DNA from: Aerobium sp039839275
Lineage (GTDB): Bacteria > Pseudomonadota > Alphaproteobacteria > Rhizobiales > Rhizobiaceae
Assembly: GCF_039839275.1 (NCBI RefSeq)
Contig: NZ_JBDOQP010000003.1
Location: 248,001-312,000 of the forward strand
Reading direction: 5' to 3'
DNA length: 64,000 nucleotides
The notes beneath the pieces are model-generated. The model did no database searches. It was not told the origin of the DNA and was given only the letters and a program-made list of their open reading frames with translations. Position numbers and translations under genes: made by a program. Position 1 is the first letter of the stretch. The number at the start of each line of letters is the position of its first letter. Shown here in pieces: positions 8,638 through 18,258 of the stretch.

Positions 8638-10775
8638 GCTACCGACCGTCCACGCGGCGCCAGTGGCAGCGCCTGCCCCACAGGAGATACCTTGACGACA
8701 TCGCGATAGCCGCTGGCGAGCAGATCGGCGGCGACGTCGCGCACGACCGCGTCGGCCGGGTCGATGACGCTCAGCAGAACTGCCGTTTCAGGCTCCGCGA
8801 TCCGGTTGACGCCGTCGGCGTCGGTGGGGCCACACTCGACGACGACGAGGTCATAGGCGGTGTTGAGGGATGCCAGGATGATCGGCAGGCGCTCGGCGGC
8901 GCGCAGCGCCCGGGACCGGTCGGACGTGCCCACCGGAATAACGTGGCAGTCCGAATAGAGGTCGCCATGGATGACGTCTGCAAACTGCGCCTCTGACGCG
9001 AGCAGGTTGGTAATGCCGCGATAGCGTCCGCTCTCGAGCATCGAGGAGGACGGGGCGCCCGACCACGTCAGGTCGAGGAACAGCACGCGCAGGCCGAGGT
9101 CGGCGAGATCGCGGGCCACCATGACTGACGTTGCGCCGGCATCGTCGCCTTCCGGCGAGACGAAAACGGCACGCACGGCGCCACGCGAGACGAGACGGTC
9201 GGCGGCCTCTTCGACCGAAATTTCCTCGCGTGCCGGCAAAGGCGGGGCTTCGGGTGCGACAGCGGCTGGAGCGACCACGGGTCTTGGCTCCGGCGCAGGC
9301 GCCTCGGCAACGGGTTCCGGCTCCTGGCGTGCAGCGGGCATGACGACCTGCTCGACCGGTTCGAAGGTGGCGCCGGGCGCCGGGCGCATGGCCCTGCCGC
9401 TGAACAGTTCAGCCACAAGCGTCGCGACGGCGGCCAGCAGCAAGGCGCCTGCGAGTGCTGCCGCCGTGATCGGCACGACCTTCGGGAAATAGGCTTCGAA
9501 GGGCGTGGTCGCACGCGAGAACACCCTCGCGTCTGCGGGCAGATAGTTGCGGTCGGCACGCGCGCTCGCCTCGCGCAGGCGTGTCAGGTAGGATTCGAGC
9601 AGCGCGCGCTGCGCGGCGGCTTCGCGCTCGAGGGCGCGCAGTTCGACCTCGTCGCCTTCGGCCCGCGCCGTCTCGACCTTGAGCCCGTTGACGTCGGCCA
9701 TGAGCTGGCGCTCGCTGGCCTGCGCCGCGGTGAATTCGCTTTCGAGGCTGCGCAGGACCTTCTGCATCTCGGCGCGCAACTGCTGGTCGGTCTCGGCGAT
9801 CTGCGCGTCCAGGGCGCGGATGCGCGGGTGATTGCCGAGAAGTGACGCCGACAGGTCGGCGCGATCGGAAGAAAGCTGGGCGTAGCGTTCGCGCAGCCGC
9901 TGGACCAGCGGTGCGTTCAGCACGTCGGGCATCGCCTCGATCGGGCGACCGGATTCGAGAGCCTCGCGGATGGCCTCCGCGCGCGCCTCGATCGTCGAAC
10001 GCTCCGCCCTGACGCGCGTCAGTTCGGTGGAAAGCTGGGAGAGCTGCTGGCTCGACAGGCTCGACGTGCCCTCGCCCATGAACAGATCGGCCTGTGCGCG
10101 GTAGTCGGCGACACGGGCTTCCGCTTCGCGCACCCGCTGACGCAGGTCGGCGATCTCCGGTTCGAGCCAGTCGGTGGCATCGGTATTGGACGCAAGCTTG
10201 GCCTGTTCCTGCACGGTGATGTATGCCTCGGCGATGGCGTTCGGCACCGCCGCGGCGAGTTCGGGATCGTGCGAGGAGAAACGGACCACGATCACCCGCG
10301 ATCCCTCGACCCGAAAGACGGTCAGCTTTTCGCGCATGATGCCAAGGACACGTTCCTCGACTGAGGCCTGCGAGGGATCGCTGCTGAGACCCAGCAGCAC
10401 CAGAAGACCACGAAGCCCGGAACTTTCGGCGCCGAACTCGTCGCGACTGGCCAGATCAAGGTCACGTGCGACGTCCCTCAGGATGTCGGAGGACGAGATC
10501 ACCTCGACCTGGCTGGTGATTGCTTCGTCGTCGAGAAGCGGCTGGTCGGCGTCGGTCCTCTCCTCGCTCGGACGGGTGTAGACCGATTCGCGTGCCTCGA
10601 TCAGCAGCCTCGTTTCGGCGCGATAGAGCGGATCGGCCATGATCGCCCAGGCGAAGGCGAGCGCGGCGACGACAAGGGCGAAGACGACGATGCGAACCCA
10701 ATAGCGGCCCAAGGCACCAAAAAGTTGCCCCAGATCGACATCGACATCGTTTACTGCAGAACGCGTACCAGACAT
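8634..10775 (-). CDS. Wzz/Wzc-like exopolysaccharide co-polymerase with degenerate tyrosine-kinase domain
   Basis: A 713-residue inner-membrane protein. A Wzz domain with a first helix (about residues 27-49) is followed by a long periplasmic coiled coil, a second helix (about 430-450), a Pro/Ala/Glu-rich linker and a C-terminal P-loop-type domain. The Walker A position reads SPEGDDAGATS rather than GxGKT/S, so the lysine is absent, while VLFLDLTW replaces the usual Walker A' LIDAD. No tyrosine cluster ends the protein. It probably sets chain length but lacks normal autokinase chemistry. It is divergent from the Wza-like gene, and both would build one export complex. Confidence 0.88.
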   Translation of the reverse strand: MSGTRSAVNDVDVDLGQLFGALGRYWVRIVVFALVVAALAFAWAIMADPLYRAETRLLIEARESVYTRPSEERTDADQPLLDDEAITSQVEVISSSDILRDVARDLDLASRDEFGAESSGLRGLLVLLGLSSDPSQASVEERVLGIMREKLTVFRVEGSRVIVVRFSSHDPELAAAVPNAIAEAYITVQEQAKLASNTDATDWLEPEIADLRQRVREAEARVADYRAQADLFMGEGTSSLSSQQLSQLSTELTRVRAERSTIEARAEAIREALESGRPIEAMPDVLNAPLVQRLRERYAQLSSDRADLSASLLGNHPRIRALDAQIAETDQQLRAEMQKVLRSLESEFTAAQASERQLMADVNGLKVETARAEGDEVELRALEREAAAQRALLESYLTRLREASARADRNYLPADARVFSRATTPFEAYFPKVVPITAAALAGALLLAAVATLVAELFSGRAMRPAPGATFEPVEQVVMPAARQEPEPVAEAPAPEPRPVVAPAAVAPEAPPLPAREEISVEEAADRLVSRGAVRAVFVSPEGDDAGATSVMVARDLADLGLRVLFLDLTWSGAPSSSMLESGRYRGITNLLASEAQFADVIHGDLYSDCHVIPVGTSDRSRALRAAERLPIILASLNTAYDLVVVECGPTDADGVNRIAEPETAVLLSVIDPADAVVRDVAADLLASGYRDVVKVSPVGQALPLAPRGRSVA

Positions 10776-11008
10776 TTCACTTCACCCCAGCAGATGGTCC
10801 CTTGATGGTAAACATCCATGGTAACCGCCAGGTTAAGTGGCTGTTCACGTCCCGTTGTTCTTCGCTAACGAATGGTTAAGCGCCAAGAGCGCGTGCGCTG
10901 TCGAAATCTGTGGCGCTTTACCCCTCATTAACCCTAACGGGAGGATAACGGGCCGTCCGATCCGCCGGGAGTAGCCGTGGCGGATCCCGCAGGGGTCGTG
11001 GTCCGATC
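10776..11008. promoter_or_regulatory. Divergent intergenic region between the EPS co-polymerase and export lipoprotein genes
   Basis: A 233-bp region separates two divergent exopolysaccharide genes and must hold both promoters. It is locally AT-richer than its flanks and contains repeated TTAAG/TTAAC words (for example near 10832, 10875 and 10928). I could not fix a -35/-10 pair or name a regulator. Confidence 0.45.
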
Positions 11009-11572
11009 ATGAAAAGCAAGTTCAGAGTCATACTCGTCATCTCCACCGCACTGGCCATCGCCGGGTGTTCGAGTTACCGGCCGGTTCCGTCCGCGTTCCA
11101 CGAGGTGATCAACGAACCATACATACTGGATGCCGGCGACAGCATCCGGGTCACCGTCTTCGAGCAGGAGACGCTGACGAACACCTATTCCGTGGATCAG
11201 TCCGGTTACGTCGCCTTCCCGCTGGTCGGTTCCATCGCGGCTCGCGGCTACACGGCGCGCCAGATCGAAGACCAGATCGCGAACAAGCTGCGCGACGGCT
11301 ATCTGCGCGATCCCGACGTCTCGGTCGAGATCGACCGCTACCGCCCGATCTTCGTGATGGGCGAAGTCGGCGCGGCGGGGCAGTATTCCTATGTGCCGGG
11401 CATGACGGTGCACAAGGCGATCGCGGCGGCAGGCGGCTACACACCGCGCGCCAACCAGGCGAATGTCGACGTGACGCGTCAGATCAACGGCGAGGTGATG
11501 ACGGGGCGGGTGACCACGTCCGATCCTCTCCTGCCCGGAGATACGCTCTACGTGCGCGAACGCTTTTTCTGA
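11009..11572 (+). CDS. Polysaccharide export outer-membrane lipoprotein (Wza-like)
   Basis: A 187-residue lipoprotein: the signal peptide ends in the lipobox IAGC with Cys20. A Poly_export domain (LDAGDSIRVTVFEQ onward) is followed by an SLBB domain (FVMGEVGAAGQYSYVPGM). It is shorter than E. coli Wza, as usual for the single-SLBB Gram-negative type. It would form the outer-membrane exit pore and work with the divergent co-polymerase. A GTG-started glycosyltransferase begins 18 bp downstream, so these genes likely form an operon. Confidence 0.92.
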   Translation: MKSKFRVILVISTALAIAGCSSYRPVPSAFHEVINEPYILDAGDSIRVTVFEQETLTNTYSVDQSGYVAFPLVGSIAARGYTARQIEDQIANKLRDGYLRDPDVSVEIDRYRPIFVMGEVGAAGQYSYVPGMTVHKAIAAAGGYTPRANQANVDVTRQINGEVMTGRVTTSDPLLPGDTLYVRERFF

Positions 11573-11590
11573 AAACGAAGATAGAAATTC

Positions 11591-12727
11591 GTGAGCAGCA
11601 GCCTGCGCATCGTCCATTGTTTTCGCTCCCCGGTGGGCGGCATCTTCCGCCATGTGCGTGACCTGGTCCACGCCCAGGCGGCGGCGGGCCACCAGGTCGG
11701 CATCATCTGCGACTCGTCGACGGGCGGGCAGCTCGAGGACGACTATTTCAACGAGATCAGGGGTTCGCTGGCACTCGGTGTCCAGCGGATCACCATCCAC
11801 CGCCAGATCGGACCGGGCGACATCGCCGCCGGCTGGCAGACATACGAGCTGATCAAGGCATTGCGGCCGGACGTGCTGCACGGGCATGGCGCCAAGGGAG
11901 GCGCGCTCGCGCGACTATTCGGCTCACTTCTGCGGGTTTCCAGGTATCGCGTAGCCCGCATCTACTCCCCGCATGGCGGCGTCCTGCACTATGACGCCGC
12001 CAGCACAAAGGGAAAGGTGCTGTTCGCGCTGGAGCGGCTGCTTGGCCGCTTCACCGACCAGATCCTGTTCGTCTCCGAGCACGAGCGCCGCACCTATCTC
12101 GCCAAGGTAGGACAGCCGAGATCGGCCTCCAGCCTGGTCTATAACGGCGTCAACGAAGCCGAATTCGTGCCGGTGGCGCCGGGGGCAGACGCAGCCGATT
12201 TCCTCTATATCGGCATGATGCGGGACCTGAAGGGCCCTGACCTCTTCATCGACGCGCTCGCCGCATCGACGCGCGATCTCGGCCGGCCGATAAAGGCGGT
12301 GATGGTGGGCGACGGCGACGGGCTCGAACGCTACAAGGCACAGACCAAGGCGCTCGGCCTTGCCGGCGACGTCCGGTTCTTCCCGCCGATGCCGGCCCGC
12401 AAGGCATTTGCGCTTGCGCGTATCATTGTCGTGCCGTCGCGTGCGGAAGCCATGCCGTACATCGTGCTGGAGGCGCTCGCCGCCGGCAAGACGATGATCA
12501 GCAGCGCCGTCGGCGGCATCCCGGAAATCTTTTCGCCTACCTCGCCCGCGCTGGTGCAGCCGGAGGCGAAAAGCCTTGCCGCAGCGATGACGGCAGCGCT
12601 GCGCGACGAGGCCGCATTCGCAGCGCACATGCCGGCACAAGATGAATTGCGGGCACGCTTCAGCGCCAGCGTCATGGCCCGCGACGTCGAGCGCGCCTAT
12701 CACGAGGCTCTCGGACGCGCATCGTGA
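11591..12727 (+). CDS. GT4-family glycosyltransferase
   Basis: A 378-residue GT-B retaining glycosyltransferase. The N-lobe opens with RIVHCFRSPVGGIFRHV, and the C-lobe contains VMVGDGDGLERYK and the EX7E-type segment EAMPYIVLE followed by AVGGIPEIF, which bind the nucleotide sugar. Start is GTG 11591. It acts at the cytoplasmic face of the inner membrane on lipid-linked repeat units. The donor sugar cannot be told from the sequence. Confidence 0.9.
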   Translation: MSSSLRIVHCFRSPVGGIFRHVRDLVHAQAAAGHQVGIICDSSTGGQLEDDYFNEIRGSLALGVQRITIHRQIGPGDIAAGWQTYELIKALRPDVLHGHGAKGGALARLFGSLLRVSRYRVARIYSPHGGVLHYDAASTKGKVLFALERLLGRFTDQILFVSEHERRTYLAKVGQPRSASSLVYNGVNEAEFVPVAPGADAADFLYIGMMRDLKGPDLFIDALAASTRDLGRPIKAVMVGDGDGLERYKAQTKALGLAGDVRFFPPMPARKAFALARIIVVPSRAEAMPYIVLEALAAGKTMISSAVGGIPEIFSPTSPALVQPEAKSLAAAMTAALRDEAAFAAHMPAQDELRARFSASVMARDVERAYHEALGRAS

Positions 12728-12801
12728 TCGCGCGCAGGCAGCCCGCGTCAAGGTTTCCTTAGCGGCTTTCTGCTAGGCAGGCGGGAACGGGGAAACCAGC
12801 C

Positions 12802-14340
12802 ATGCCCAAGAAGAAGCCTGCCCACCAGTTCACGCCGGATGCGGTGCGCTCGTTTGACGACGCCACGGATGCCGCCGCGCGCCACGCGGACCTGAATGCC
12901 ACCGCGCGCACGATCGCCGCGCAGCTTCGCCGCGACACGATGTCACCAGTAATGGTCAGCGGCGTGTTGCGGCTGATCGAATTCGGGTTGCTCACGCTTT
13001 CCGGCCTCGCGCTGTTCGCCGCCTATGTCGGCGTCAATGGCGGGCCGCCCTGGTACTATCCGATCATGATCGTGCTCGCATCCGGCGCCGCGGTGGCGTT
13101 GCTGGAAGTGACGAACTGCTACCAGATCCCGCGACTGCGACAGCCGATCGCGACGCTGGGCACGATCATCCTGGTGTGGATCGGCACGCTGGCGCTCATG
13201 GCACTTGCCGGCTTCTTCCTCAAGATCTCGGTGGAGTTCTCGCGGTTCTGGCTGGGTCTCTGGTTCTTCTCGGGGCTCGGTCTGCTGCTGGTGCTGCGCA
13301 TGGTCATGGCCCGGCTGGTCCGGCGCTGGTCGAGGAACGGCGCAATGGAGCGGCGGGCGGTGATCGTAGGCGGCGGCACCGCCGCCGAGACGCTGATCCG
13401 CGCCATCGAACAGCAGCCATACAACGACATCCGCATCTGCGGCATCTTCGACGATCGCGACAACCGCCGGTCACCGCCGATCGTGGCCGGATATCCTAAG
13501 CTCGGCAATGTCAGCGAACTGATCGAATTCGCCCGGATCGCGCGCATCGACATGCTGATCGTGTCGCTGCCGCTGACGGCCGAGACGCGCGTGCTTTCGA
13601 TGCTGAAGAAGCTCTGGGTGCTGCCGGTGGACATCCGCCTGTCGGCGCATTCCAACCAGATCCGCTTCCGGCCGCGCGCCTATTCGTTCATCGGCTCGGT
13701 GCCGATGCTCGACATCTTCGACAAGCCGATCAACGGCTGGGATTCGGTCGCCAAGCGCGGCTTCGACATCATCTTCAGCCTGCTCGGACTGGTCGCCTTC
13801 TCGCCGATCATGATCGCCACGGCGATCGCCATCAAGCTCGACAGCAAGGGGCCGGTGTTCTTCAAGCAGAAGCGGCACGGCTTCAACAACGAGGTGATCG
13901 AGGTCTACAAGTTCCGCTCGATGTTTACCGAGATGTGCGACCCGACCGCACGCAACGCGGTGACCAAGAACGACCCGCGCGTCACGCGCGTGGGACGTTT
14001 CATACGACGGACGTCGATCGACGAACTGCCGCAGTTCTTCAACGCGCTACGCGGCAGCCTGTCGCTGGTGGGACCGCGTCCACACGCCGTCAGCGCGCAG
14101 ACCCATCACCGCCTCTATCACGAGATCGTCGACGGTTATTTTGCCCGCCACCGCGTCAAGCCCGGCGTCACCGGCTGGGCGCAGATCAATGGCTGGCGCG
14201 GCGAGATCGACAATGACGACAAGATCCGCATGCGCACAGAATACGACCTCTACTACATCGAAAACTGGTCGCTGTGGTTCGACCTGAAAATCCTGTTCCT
14301 CACCCCGGTGAGGCTGCTCAACACCGAGAACGCCTATTGA
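12802..14340 (+). CDS. Polyprenyl-phosphate sugar-1-phosphate transferase (WbaP/ExoY-like initiating enzyme)
   Basis: A 512-residue enzyme that would load the first sugar phosphate onto undecaprenyl phosphate. About four N-terminal membrane helices (roughly residues 50-170) precede a Rossmann-like middle domain (VIVGGGTAAETLIRA near residue 190) and a C-terminal bacterial sugar-transferase domain starting at KRGFDIIFS near residue 316. The catalytic core includes VYKFRSM, RRTSIDELPQFFN and SLVGPRPH. Start ATG 12802. Its stop overlaps the following gene's TTG start. Confidence 0.93.
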   Translation: MPKKKPAHQFTPDAVRSFDDATDAAARHADLNATARTIAAQLRRDTMSPVMVSGVLRLIEFGLLTLSGLALFAAYVGVNGGPPWYYPIMIVLASGAAVALLEVTNCYQIPRLRQPIATLGTIILVWIGTLALMALAGFFLKISVEFSRFWLGLWFFSGLGLLLVLRMVMARLVRRWSRNGAMERRAVIVGGGTAAETLIRAIEQQPYNDIRICGIFDDRDNRRSPPIVAGYPKLGNVSELIEFARIARIDMLIVSLPLTAETRVLSMLKKLWVLPVDIRLSAHSNQIRFRPRAYSFIGSVPMLDIFDKPINGWDSVAKRGFDIIFSLLGLVAFSPIMIATAIAIKLDSKGPVFFKQKRHGFNNEVIEVYKFRSMFTEMCDPTARNAVTKNDPRVTRVGRFIRRTSIDELPQFFNALRGSLSLVGPRPHAVSAQTHHRLYHEIVDGYFARHRVKPGVTGWAQINGWRGEIDNDDKIRMRTEYDLYYIENWSLWFDLKILFLTPVRLLNTENAY

Positions 14341-15596
14341 GCGCGGTCGTCACCCAAACGGTCCCGCGCGGGGTCGCGCAGGCCAAGGCGCTGTCGCTTA
14401 TTGCCTCGGCGGCGGTGACGCTTGGGGTCTTCCTGCTCGGGTTCGTCCATAGCGAGCCGGCTCCCTACGAACTCTACATGGTCGGGCTGATCGCGATCTG
14501 GGGCCTGTTCGGGCTGCGGTTTTCGCGCCATGCGGCGATCCTTCTCGGCCTTTTCGTGGTGTTCAATATCGGCGGTCTGCTGTCGATGGCACAGATGGAC
14601 GAGATCTACGAGACGCCGCTCTATCTCGCCGTGTCGCTGTTCCTCGCCTTCACCGCCGTCTTCTTCGCGGCGATCGTCCGGGCCGACCACAGCCGCTACC
14701 GACTGATCTTCGTCGCGTGGACGGTATCGGCGCTGGTAACGGGTGCGCTGGGCATCGCCGGCTATTTCGGCCTGTTTCCCGGCGCCGAGATCTTTACCCG
14801 CTTCGACCGCGCCACAGGCGCGTTCCAGGATCCCAACGTCTTCGGGCCGTTTCTCACCCTGCCGGCAATCTATGCGCTGCATCGGATGCTGACGGGACCG
14901 GCGACGACCATGCCCATCCATGCGCTCGTCCTGCTGGTGCTGGCGAGCGCGATCTTCCTGTCGTTCTCGCGCGGCGCCTGGGGGCTGTTCGCTTTCTCGG
15001 CGATGGCGCTGACCGCCGCGCTTTTCGTCCAGTCGTCGAGCGGCCGGTTCCGCTTGCGGGTGGTGGTGATGAGCGCCATTGCCGTGGTCCTGGTGGCGAT
15101 CGCGATCCTCGTGGCCCTGCAACTGCCCGGTGTCGGCGAATTCTTCTCGATGCGCGCCCGGCTGGTGCAGGAGTATGATGGCGGCGAATATGGCCGCTTC
15201 GCGCGGTTCGGCATCGGCCTGCAGATGGCGACCGAAAACCCGCTCGGCATCGGTCCGCTCAATTTCGGCCGGGATCTGGGAGAAGATACCCACAACAACT
15301 GGCTGAAGGCGCTGATGGATTATGGCTGGCTCGGCTTTGCCGCCTTCTTCACCATCATCGTCACGACGATCGCCGGCGGCCTGCGCATCCTGTTTCGCGA
15401 CCGGCCATGGCAGCCATTCCTGCTCTGCGCCTATGTCGTCTTCCTTGGACATGTCGCGCTGGGCACGGTGATCGACATGGATCACTGGCGCCATTTCTAC
15501 CTGCTGATCGGTCTTATCTGGGGCGCCATGGCACTGGAGGCGGGTCATCAGGCGCGGCTGCAAACGCCACCGCGGTATCGCGTACAGGCCGCCTGA
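14337..15596 (+). CDS. O-antigen ligase / Wzy polymerase family membrane protein
   Basis: A roughly 419-residue polytopic protein (ten or more hydrophobic helices) with a Wzy_C-type region: SFSRGAWG near residue 215, then a periplasmic loop with RLVQEYDGGEYGRFARFGIG and EDTHNNWLKALMDYGWLG. It should polymerise or ligate the lipid-linked repeats. The TTG at 14337 overlaps the stop of the preceding gene as TTGA; the frame extends upstream to 14274 but that part is antisense-like to the preceding gene's end. It is the last EPS gene before the tRNA fragment. Confidence 0.82.
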   Translation: MSAVVTQTVPRGVAQAKALSLIASAAVTLGVFLLGFVHSEPAPYELYMVGLIAIWGLFGLRFSRHAAILLGLFVVFNIGGLLSMAQMDEIYETPLYLAVSLFLAFTAVFFAAIVRADHSRYRLIFVAWTVSALVTGALGIAGYFGLFPGAEIFTRFDRATGAFQDPNVFGPFLTLPAIYALHRMLTGPATTMPIHALVLLVLASAIFLSFSRGAWGLFAFSAMALTAALFVQSSSGRFRLRVVVMSAIAVVLVAIAILVALQLPGVGEFFSMRARLVQEYDGGEYGRFARFGIGLQMATENPLGIGPLNFGRDLGEDTHNNWLKALMDYGWLGFAAFFTIIVTTIAGGLRILFRDRPWQPFLLCAYVVFLGHVALGTVIDMDHWRHFYLLIGLIWGAMALEAGHQARLQTPPRYRVQAA

Positions 15597-15689
15597 GCGA
15601 AGCCGCGACCTGTCGTCAGCGCCCGCCGCCGCCCACAGATTCCAGCCACCCGGATTTTGCTCTTGCGCGCCCTCCTGCGACCCTATAGA

Positions 15690-15747
15690 GCTTCCGGCGG
15701 TTCGGAGCGTAGCGCAGCCCGGTAGCGCACTTGACTGGGGGTCAAGG
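15690..15747 (+). repeat. attL: 58-bp direct repeat carrying a truncated tRNA-Pro 5' half
   Basis: Identical to 45188-45245. Bases 15703-15747 are the first 45 nt of tRNA-Pro(GGG), through the anticodon stem; the identity stops at GTCAAGG, after which the sequence diverges (TTGCTC here, GGTCG on the right). No T arm or 3' acceptor follows, so this copy cannot make a tRNA. The weak match continues a few bases upstream (ATAGAG versus ATAGGG). Confidence 0.93.
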
Positions 15748-15751
15748 TTGC

Positions 15752-16861
15752 TCAGGCTAATTTCCTGTTAAAATTCAACTTTTTAGTTGCTGGCTCCTCG
15801 CCGCGGGTGTGCTTTTCTGTGTGGTTCGCGGCCTGCATGGCAGCACGCACGTCATCTACCATCGCGTGGGCATATTTAGCGGTGGTCGCGATGTCCTCAT
15901 GACCGAGCAGCTGCTGGACGACCTTGATATTGCTCTTGCGCAGCACCCGTGTCGCAGCCGTATGCCTTGTATCGTGGAACCGGAAGTCCTCGACACCCGA
16001 CAGCTTCTTGTAGCGGCGCCAGGCTGTCTTGAAACCTTCCATCGTGATCGGATAGCGAGTTCCCCTCGTTCGTGCACCTTTGATCGTGCGCCTGGCAACG
16101 TATGTAAACACGGCCGTCTTGTGATGCGCAACAAGCTCCTCGAGAAGCGTAAAGACGGTGTCGTCCATCGGCACGATACGCCCCTTGTTGCCCTTGCCGA
16201 TGATGAAGAATGTCCGGCCAGTGAAGTCGACCCGCTGCCACGTCAGTTCGACGATCTCTTTTCGCCTGCATCCAGTCAAAAGTGCGAAGCGCACCGCTGG
16301 CTCGTAGTCATCGCGCATGGCGGATAGTATTCGCTTCTCTTCGCCGCGACTGGCTTCACGGATCCGTTCACGCGGCTCGCGGAGCATGTGCTCTTGCCAG
16401 TCGATGTCGGCTACAGGCACTTTCCACGTCTTCTTGGCACGTCTCATAATCCCCCTGAGGGGAACCGTCACCGTCCTGTTGACAGTGGCATTCGATACAT
16501 TATCGGCACGACGCGTGGTTACGAGCGATGCGACCATAGAGTCGGTGATGCGGTCGAGCGGGAGCTTCTTGTCGAGGTGCTTCAGCAGCCAACCGATGAA
16601 CCGGTAGTAATTGTCGGCGTTGGCCAGATGCTGGCCAACCTCGGTCCAATACCGGGAGGCGGCGATTTCTAGCGTCATGGGCCCGAGGGCAGTGAATTGA
16701 GCGTTGATCTTGTGCTGCTCGCGAGCCTTCTCTTTAGCTTGCGCTAAGGTGCGCTCCGCTTGCCGCTTGTTGCTCGTGCCCGTGGGGCCTGAAAATCGAC
16801 GACCTCGAAAGGTGAAATCGTAGTAATATTCTGGTTTGCCGTGCTTTCGATATACCGCCAT
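15752..16861 (-). CDS. int: Tyrosine-family site-specific integrase
   Basis: A 369-residue integrase with an N-terminal arm-binding region (MAVYRKHGKPEYYYDF), a core-binding SAM-like domain around residues 65-155, and a catalytic domain with Arg in LLTGCRRKEI, HxxR in FHDTRHTAAT and the nucleophile in TAKYAHAM. Its stop lies 5 bp inside the left repeat, the classic integrase-next-to-att arrangement. Its first 118 bp overlap the HTH gene in another frame. It should cut within the tRNA-Pro repeat. Confidence 0.95.
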   Translation of the reverse strand: MAVYRKHGKPEYYYDFTFRGRRFSGPTGTSNKRQAERTLAQAKEKAREQHKINAQFTALGPMTLEIAASRYWTEVGQHLANADNYYRFIGWLLKHLDKKLPLDRITDSMVASLVTTRRADNVSNATVNRTVTVPLRGIMRRAKKTWKVPVADIDWQEHMLREPRERIREASRGEEKRILSAMRDDYEPAVRFALLTGCRRKEIVELTWQRVDFTGRTFFIIGKGNKGRIVPMDDTVFTLLEELVAHHKTAVFTYVARRTIKGARTRGTRYPITMEGFKTAWRRYKKLSGVEDFRFHDTRHTAATRVLRKSNIKVVQQLLGHEDIATTAKYAHAMVDDVRAAMQAANHTEKHTRGEEPATKKLNFNRKLA

Positions 16862-17052
16862 GGGCGCATCCTTCGCTCTTCGATAAATGCCTCCAGGTCT
16901 TCCTGTTTGTAGCGTCGGGTCGGGCGCTTCTCACTCAGACCGATGTCGATGGAGCAAAGCCTCCCCTGCTCGGTCAGCCAGCGAAGTTGCTTGGTTGAGA
17001 TCGAGAGAATTCGCGCCGCTTCGGCAGGTTTCATCAGAGGCGTGGGCTTCAT
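16744..17052 (-). CDS. Excisionase-like helix-turn-helix protein
   Basis: A 102-residue protein with an HTH_17/MerR-type DNA-binding domain (LMKPAEAARILSIS, then a recognition helix) at residues 6-58 and a basic tail SEVVDF-like (SPFEVVDFQAPRAR) resembling tails of similar HTH proteins beside Hyphomicrobiales integrases. Its 3' 118 bp overlap the integrase start, which implies coupled expression. A recombination directionality factor is the likely role; a repressor is the alternative. Confidence 0.72.
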   Translation of the reverse strand: MKPTPLMKPAEAARILSISTKQLRWLTEQGRLCSIDIGLSEKRPTRRYKQEDLEAFIEERRMRPWRYIESTANQNITTISPFEVVDFQAPRARATSGKRSAP

Positions 17053-17335
17053 GACTGCGTTATAGCAACGAAGAGACGGCTCGACTGCGGCAGACCGTCG
17101 CAGTCGGTTTAGCGAGCGGTGTAGCTGTCGGCAGGCTGCGAAGCACAGCTCAGCGCTGAGGGATGTCTTACAGGCGACGTGTCTGGATCGACCTCATCTA
17201 AGAGGCGACCCGCTTCGCCACCCTCCGGCCGATCTCACGGGCGACGGCGCGCCGTTTAGCGCTGGACCCGTAGTGGCCTGCTGCCGGTTTCGTGGACACC
17301 GAGTTAGGGTGTTTGACGGAACTGGAGATTGGGAA

Positions 17336-18258
17336 TGCGACGAAGGAAGTTCAGCCGCGAGTTCAAGCTTGAGGCAGTGAGGCTGGTGAAGGCTCGGGGT
17401 GTTGCGGTGGCGCAGGCAGCCCGTGATCTCGATCTCCATGAGAATGTGCTGCGCAAATGGATGCGTGAGCTATCGACCGATCCGCCGCATGCGTTTCCCG
17501 GTCGTGCAGGTGCTGGTGACGAAGATTGATCGCAGCTTCAAGAGCAGCGACCGCATGGCGCTCGCCGCGTCTGGCACGACGTGCTGGCTGAGGGCTTCTC
17601 CTGCGGCCTTCATCGTGTCGAGAGGCTCATGCGGGAGAACGGCTCGCGTGCCCGGCCGCGACGCCGTGGACTGCCGAAGGATACAGGCGAGCGAGCAGCC
17701 GTGTCGGACAACCTCCTCGACTGCGCCTTCGAGGTATCAGCCCCGAACCAGAAGTGGATCGCCGACTTCACCTACATCCGGACCGCCGAAGGTTGGCTCT
17801 GCCGCTGTCGTCCTGTTCTCCCGGCGCGTCGTCGAAGACGGGCGATGAAGGCCGAGATGACAGCGCAGCCCGTCACGGATGCTCTCATCATGGAGATCTG
17901 GCGCCGAGGCAAGCCGGGCAGCCTCTCCACCACAGCGACCAAGGCAGCCAATACACCAGCGAGCAGTTCCAGTGCCTGATGGCCCACCACAGCATCACCT
18001 GTTCGATGAGCCGGTCGGGCAACGTCTGGGACAATGCCGCGACGGAGAGCTTCTTCTCGTCGCTCAAGACCCAGCGGACAGCCCGCAAGGTCTACAGACC
18101 GCGGGATGATGCTAGGGCGCATGTGTTCGATTTACATCGAGCGCTTCTACACCCCTCGGCGAAGGCACTCGACGTTGGGCTACCTCAGCCCCGTCGAGTT
18201 CGAGGAGCGAGCTTTGCCACCTTATCCTGGTGTGCGAAAATCGGCAGCAGGCCATTAA
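17336..18258 (+). pseudogene. IS3-family transposase remnant, frameshifted and internally deleted
   Basis: Pieces of both IS3 frames remain. OrfA begins at ATG 17336 (RRKFSREFKLEAVRLVK, HTH) but ends after about 64 codons. OrfB pieces occur in three frames: CGLHRVERLMREN and WIADFTYI near 17600-17790 (first catalytic Asp region), HHSDQGSQYTSEQF and SGNVWDNAATESFFSS near 17920-18060 (second Asp and Glu), and YIERFYTPRRRHSTLGYLSP near 18130-18200. The OrfA/OrfB junction is deleted. No active transposase can be made. Terminal inverted repeats were not resolved. Confidence 0.85.

Noticed and set aside
14334..15563. Minus-strand frame opposite the Wzy-like gene
   Set aside because: Charged, Gln/Arg/Asp-rich low-complexity reading; the plus strand encodes clear membrane helices.
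15703..15747. tRNA-Pro at the left end of the island
   Set aside because: Only the 5' 45 nt are present; no T arm or acceptor 3' strand, so it cannot fold as a tRNA.
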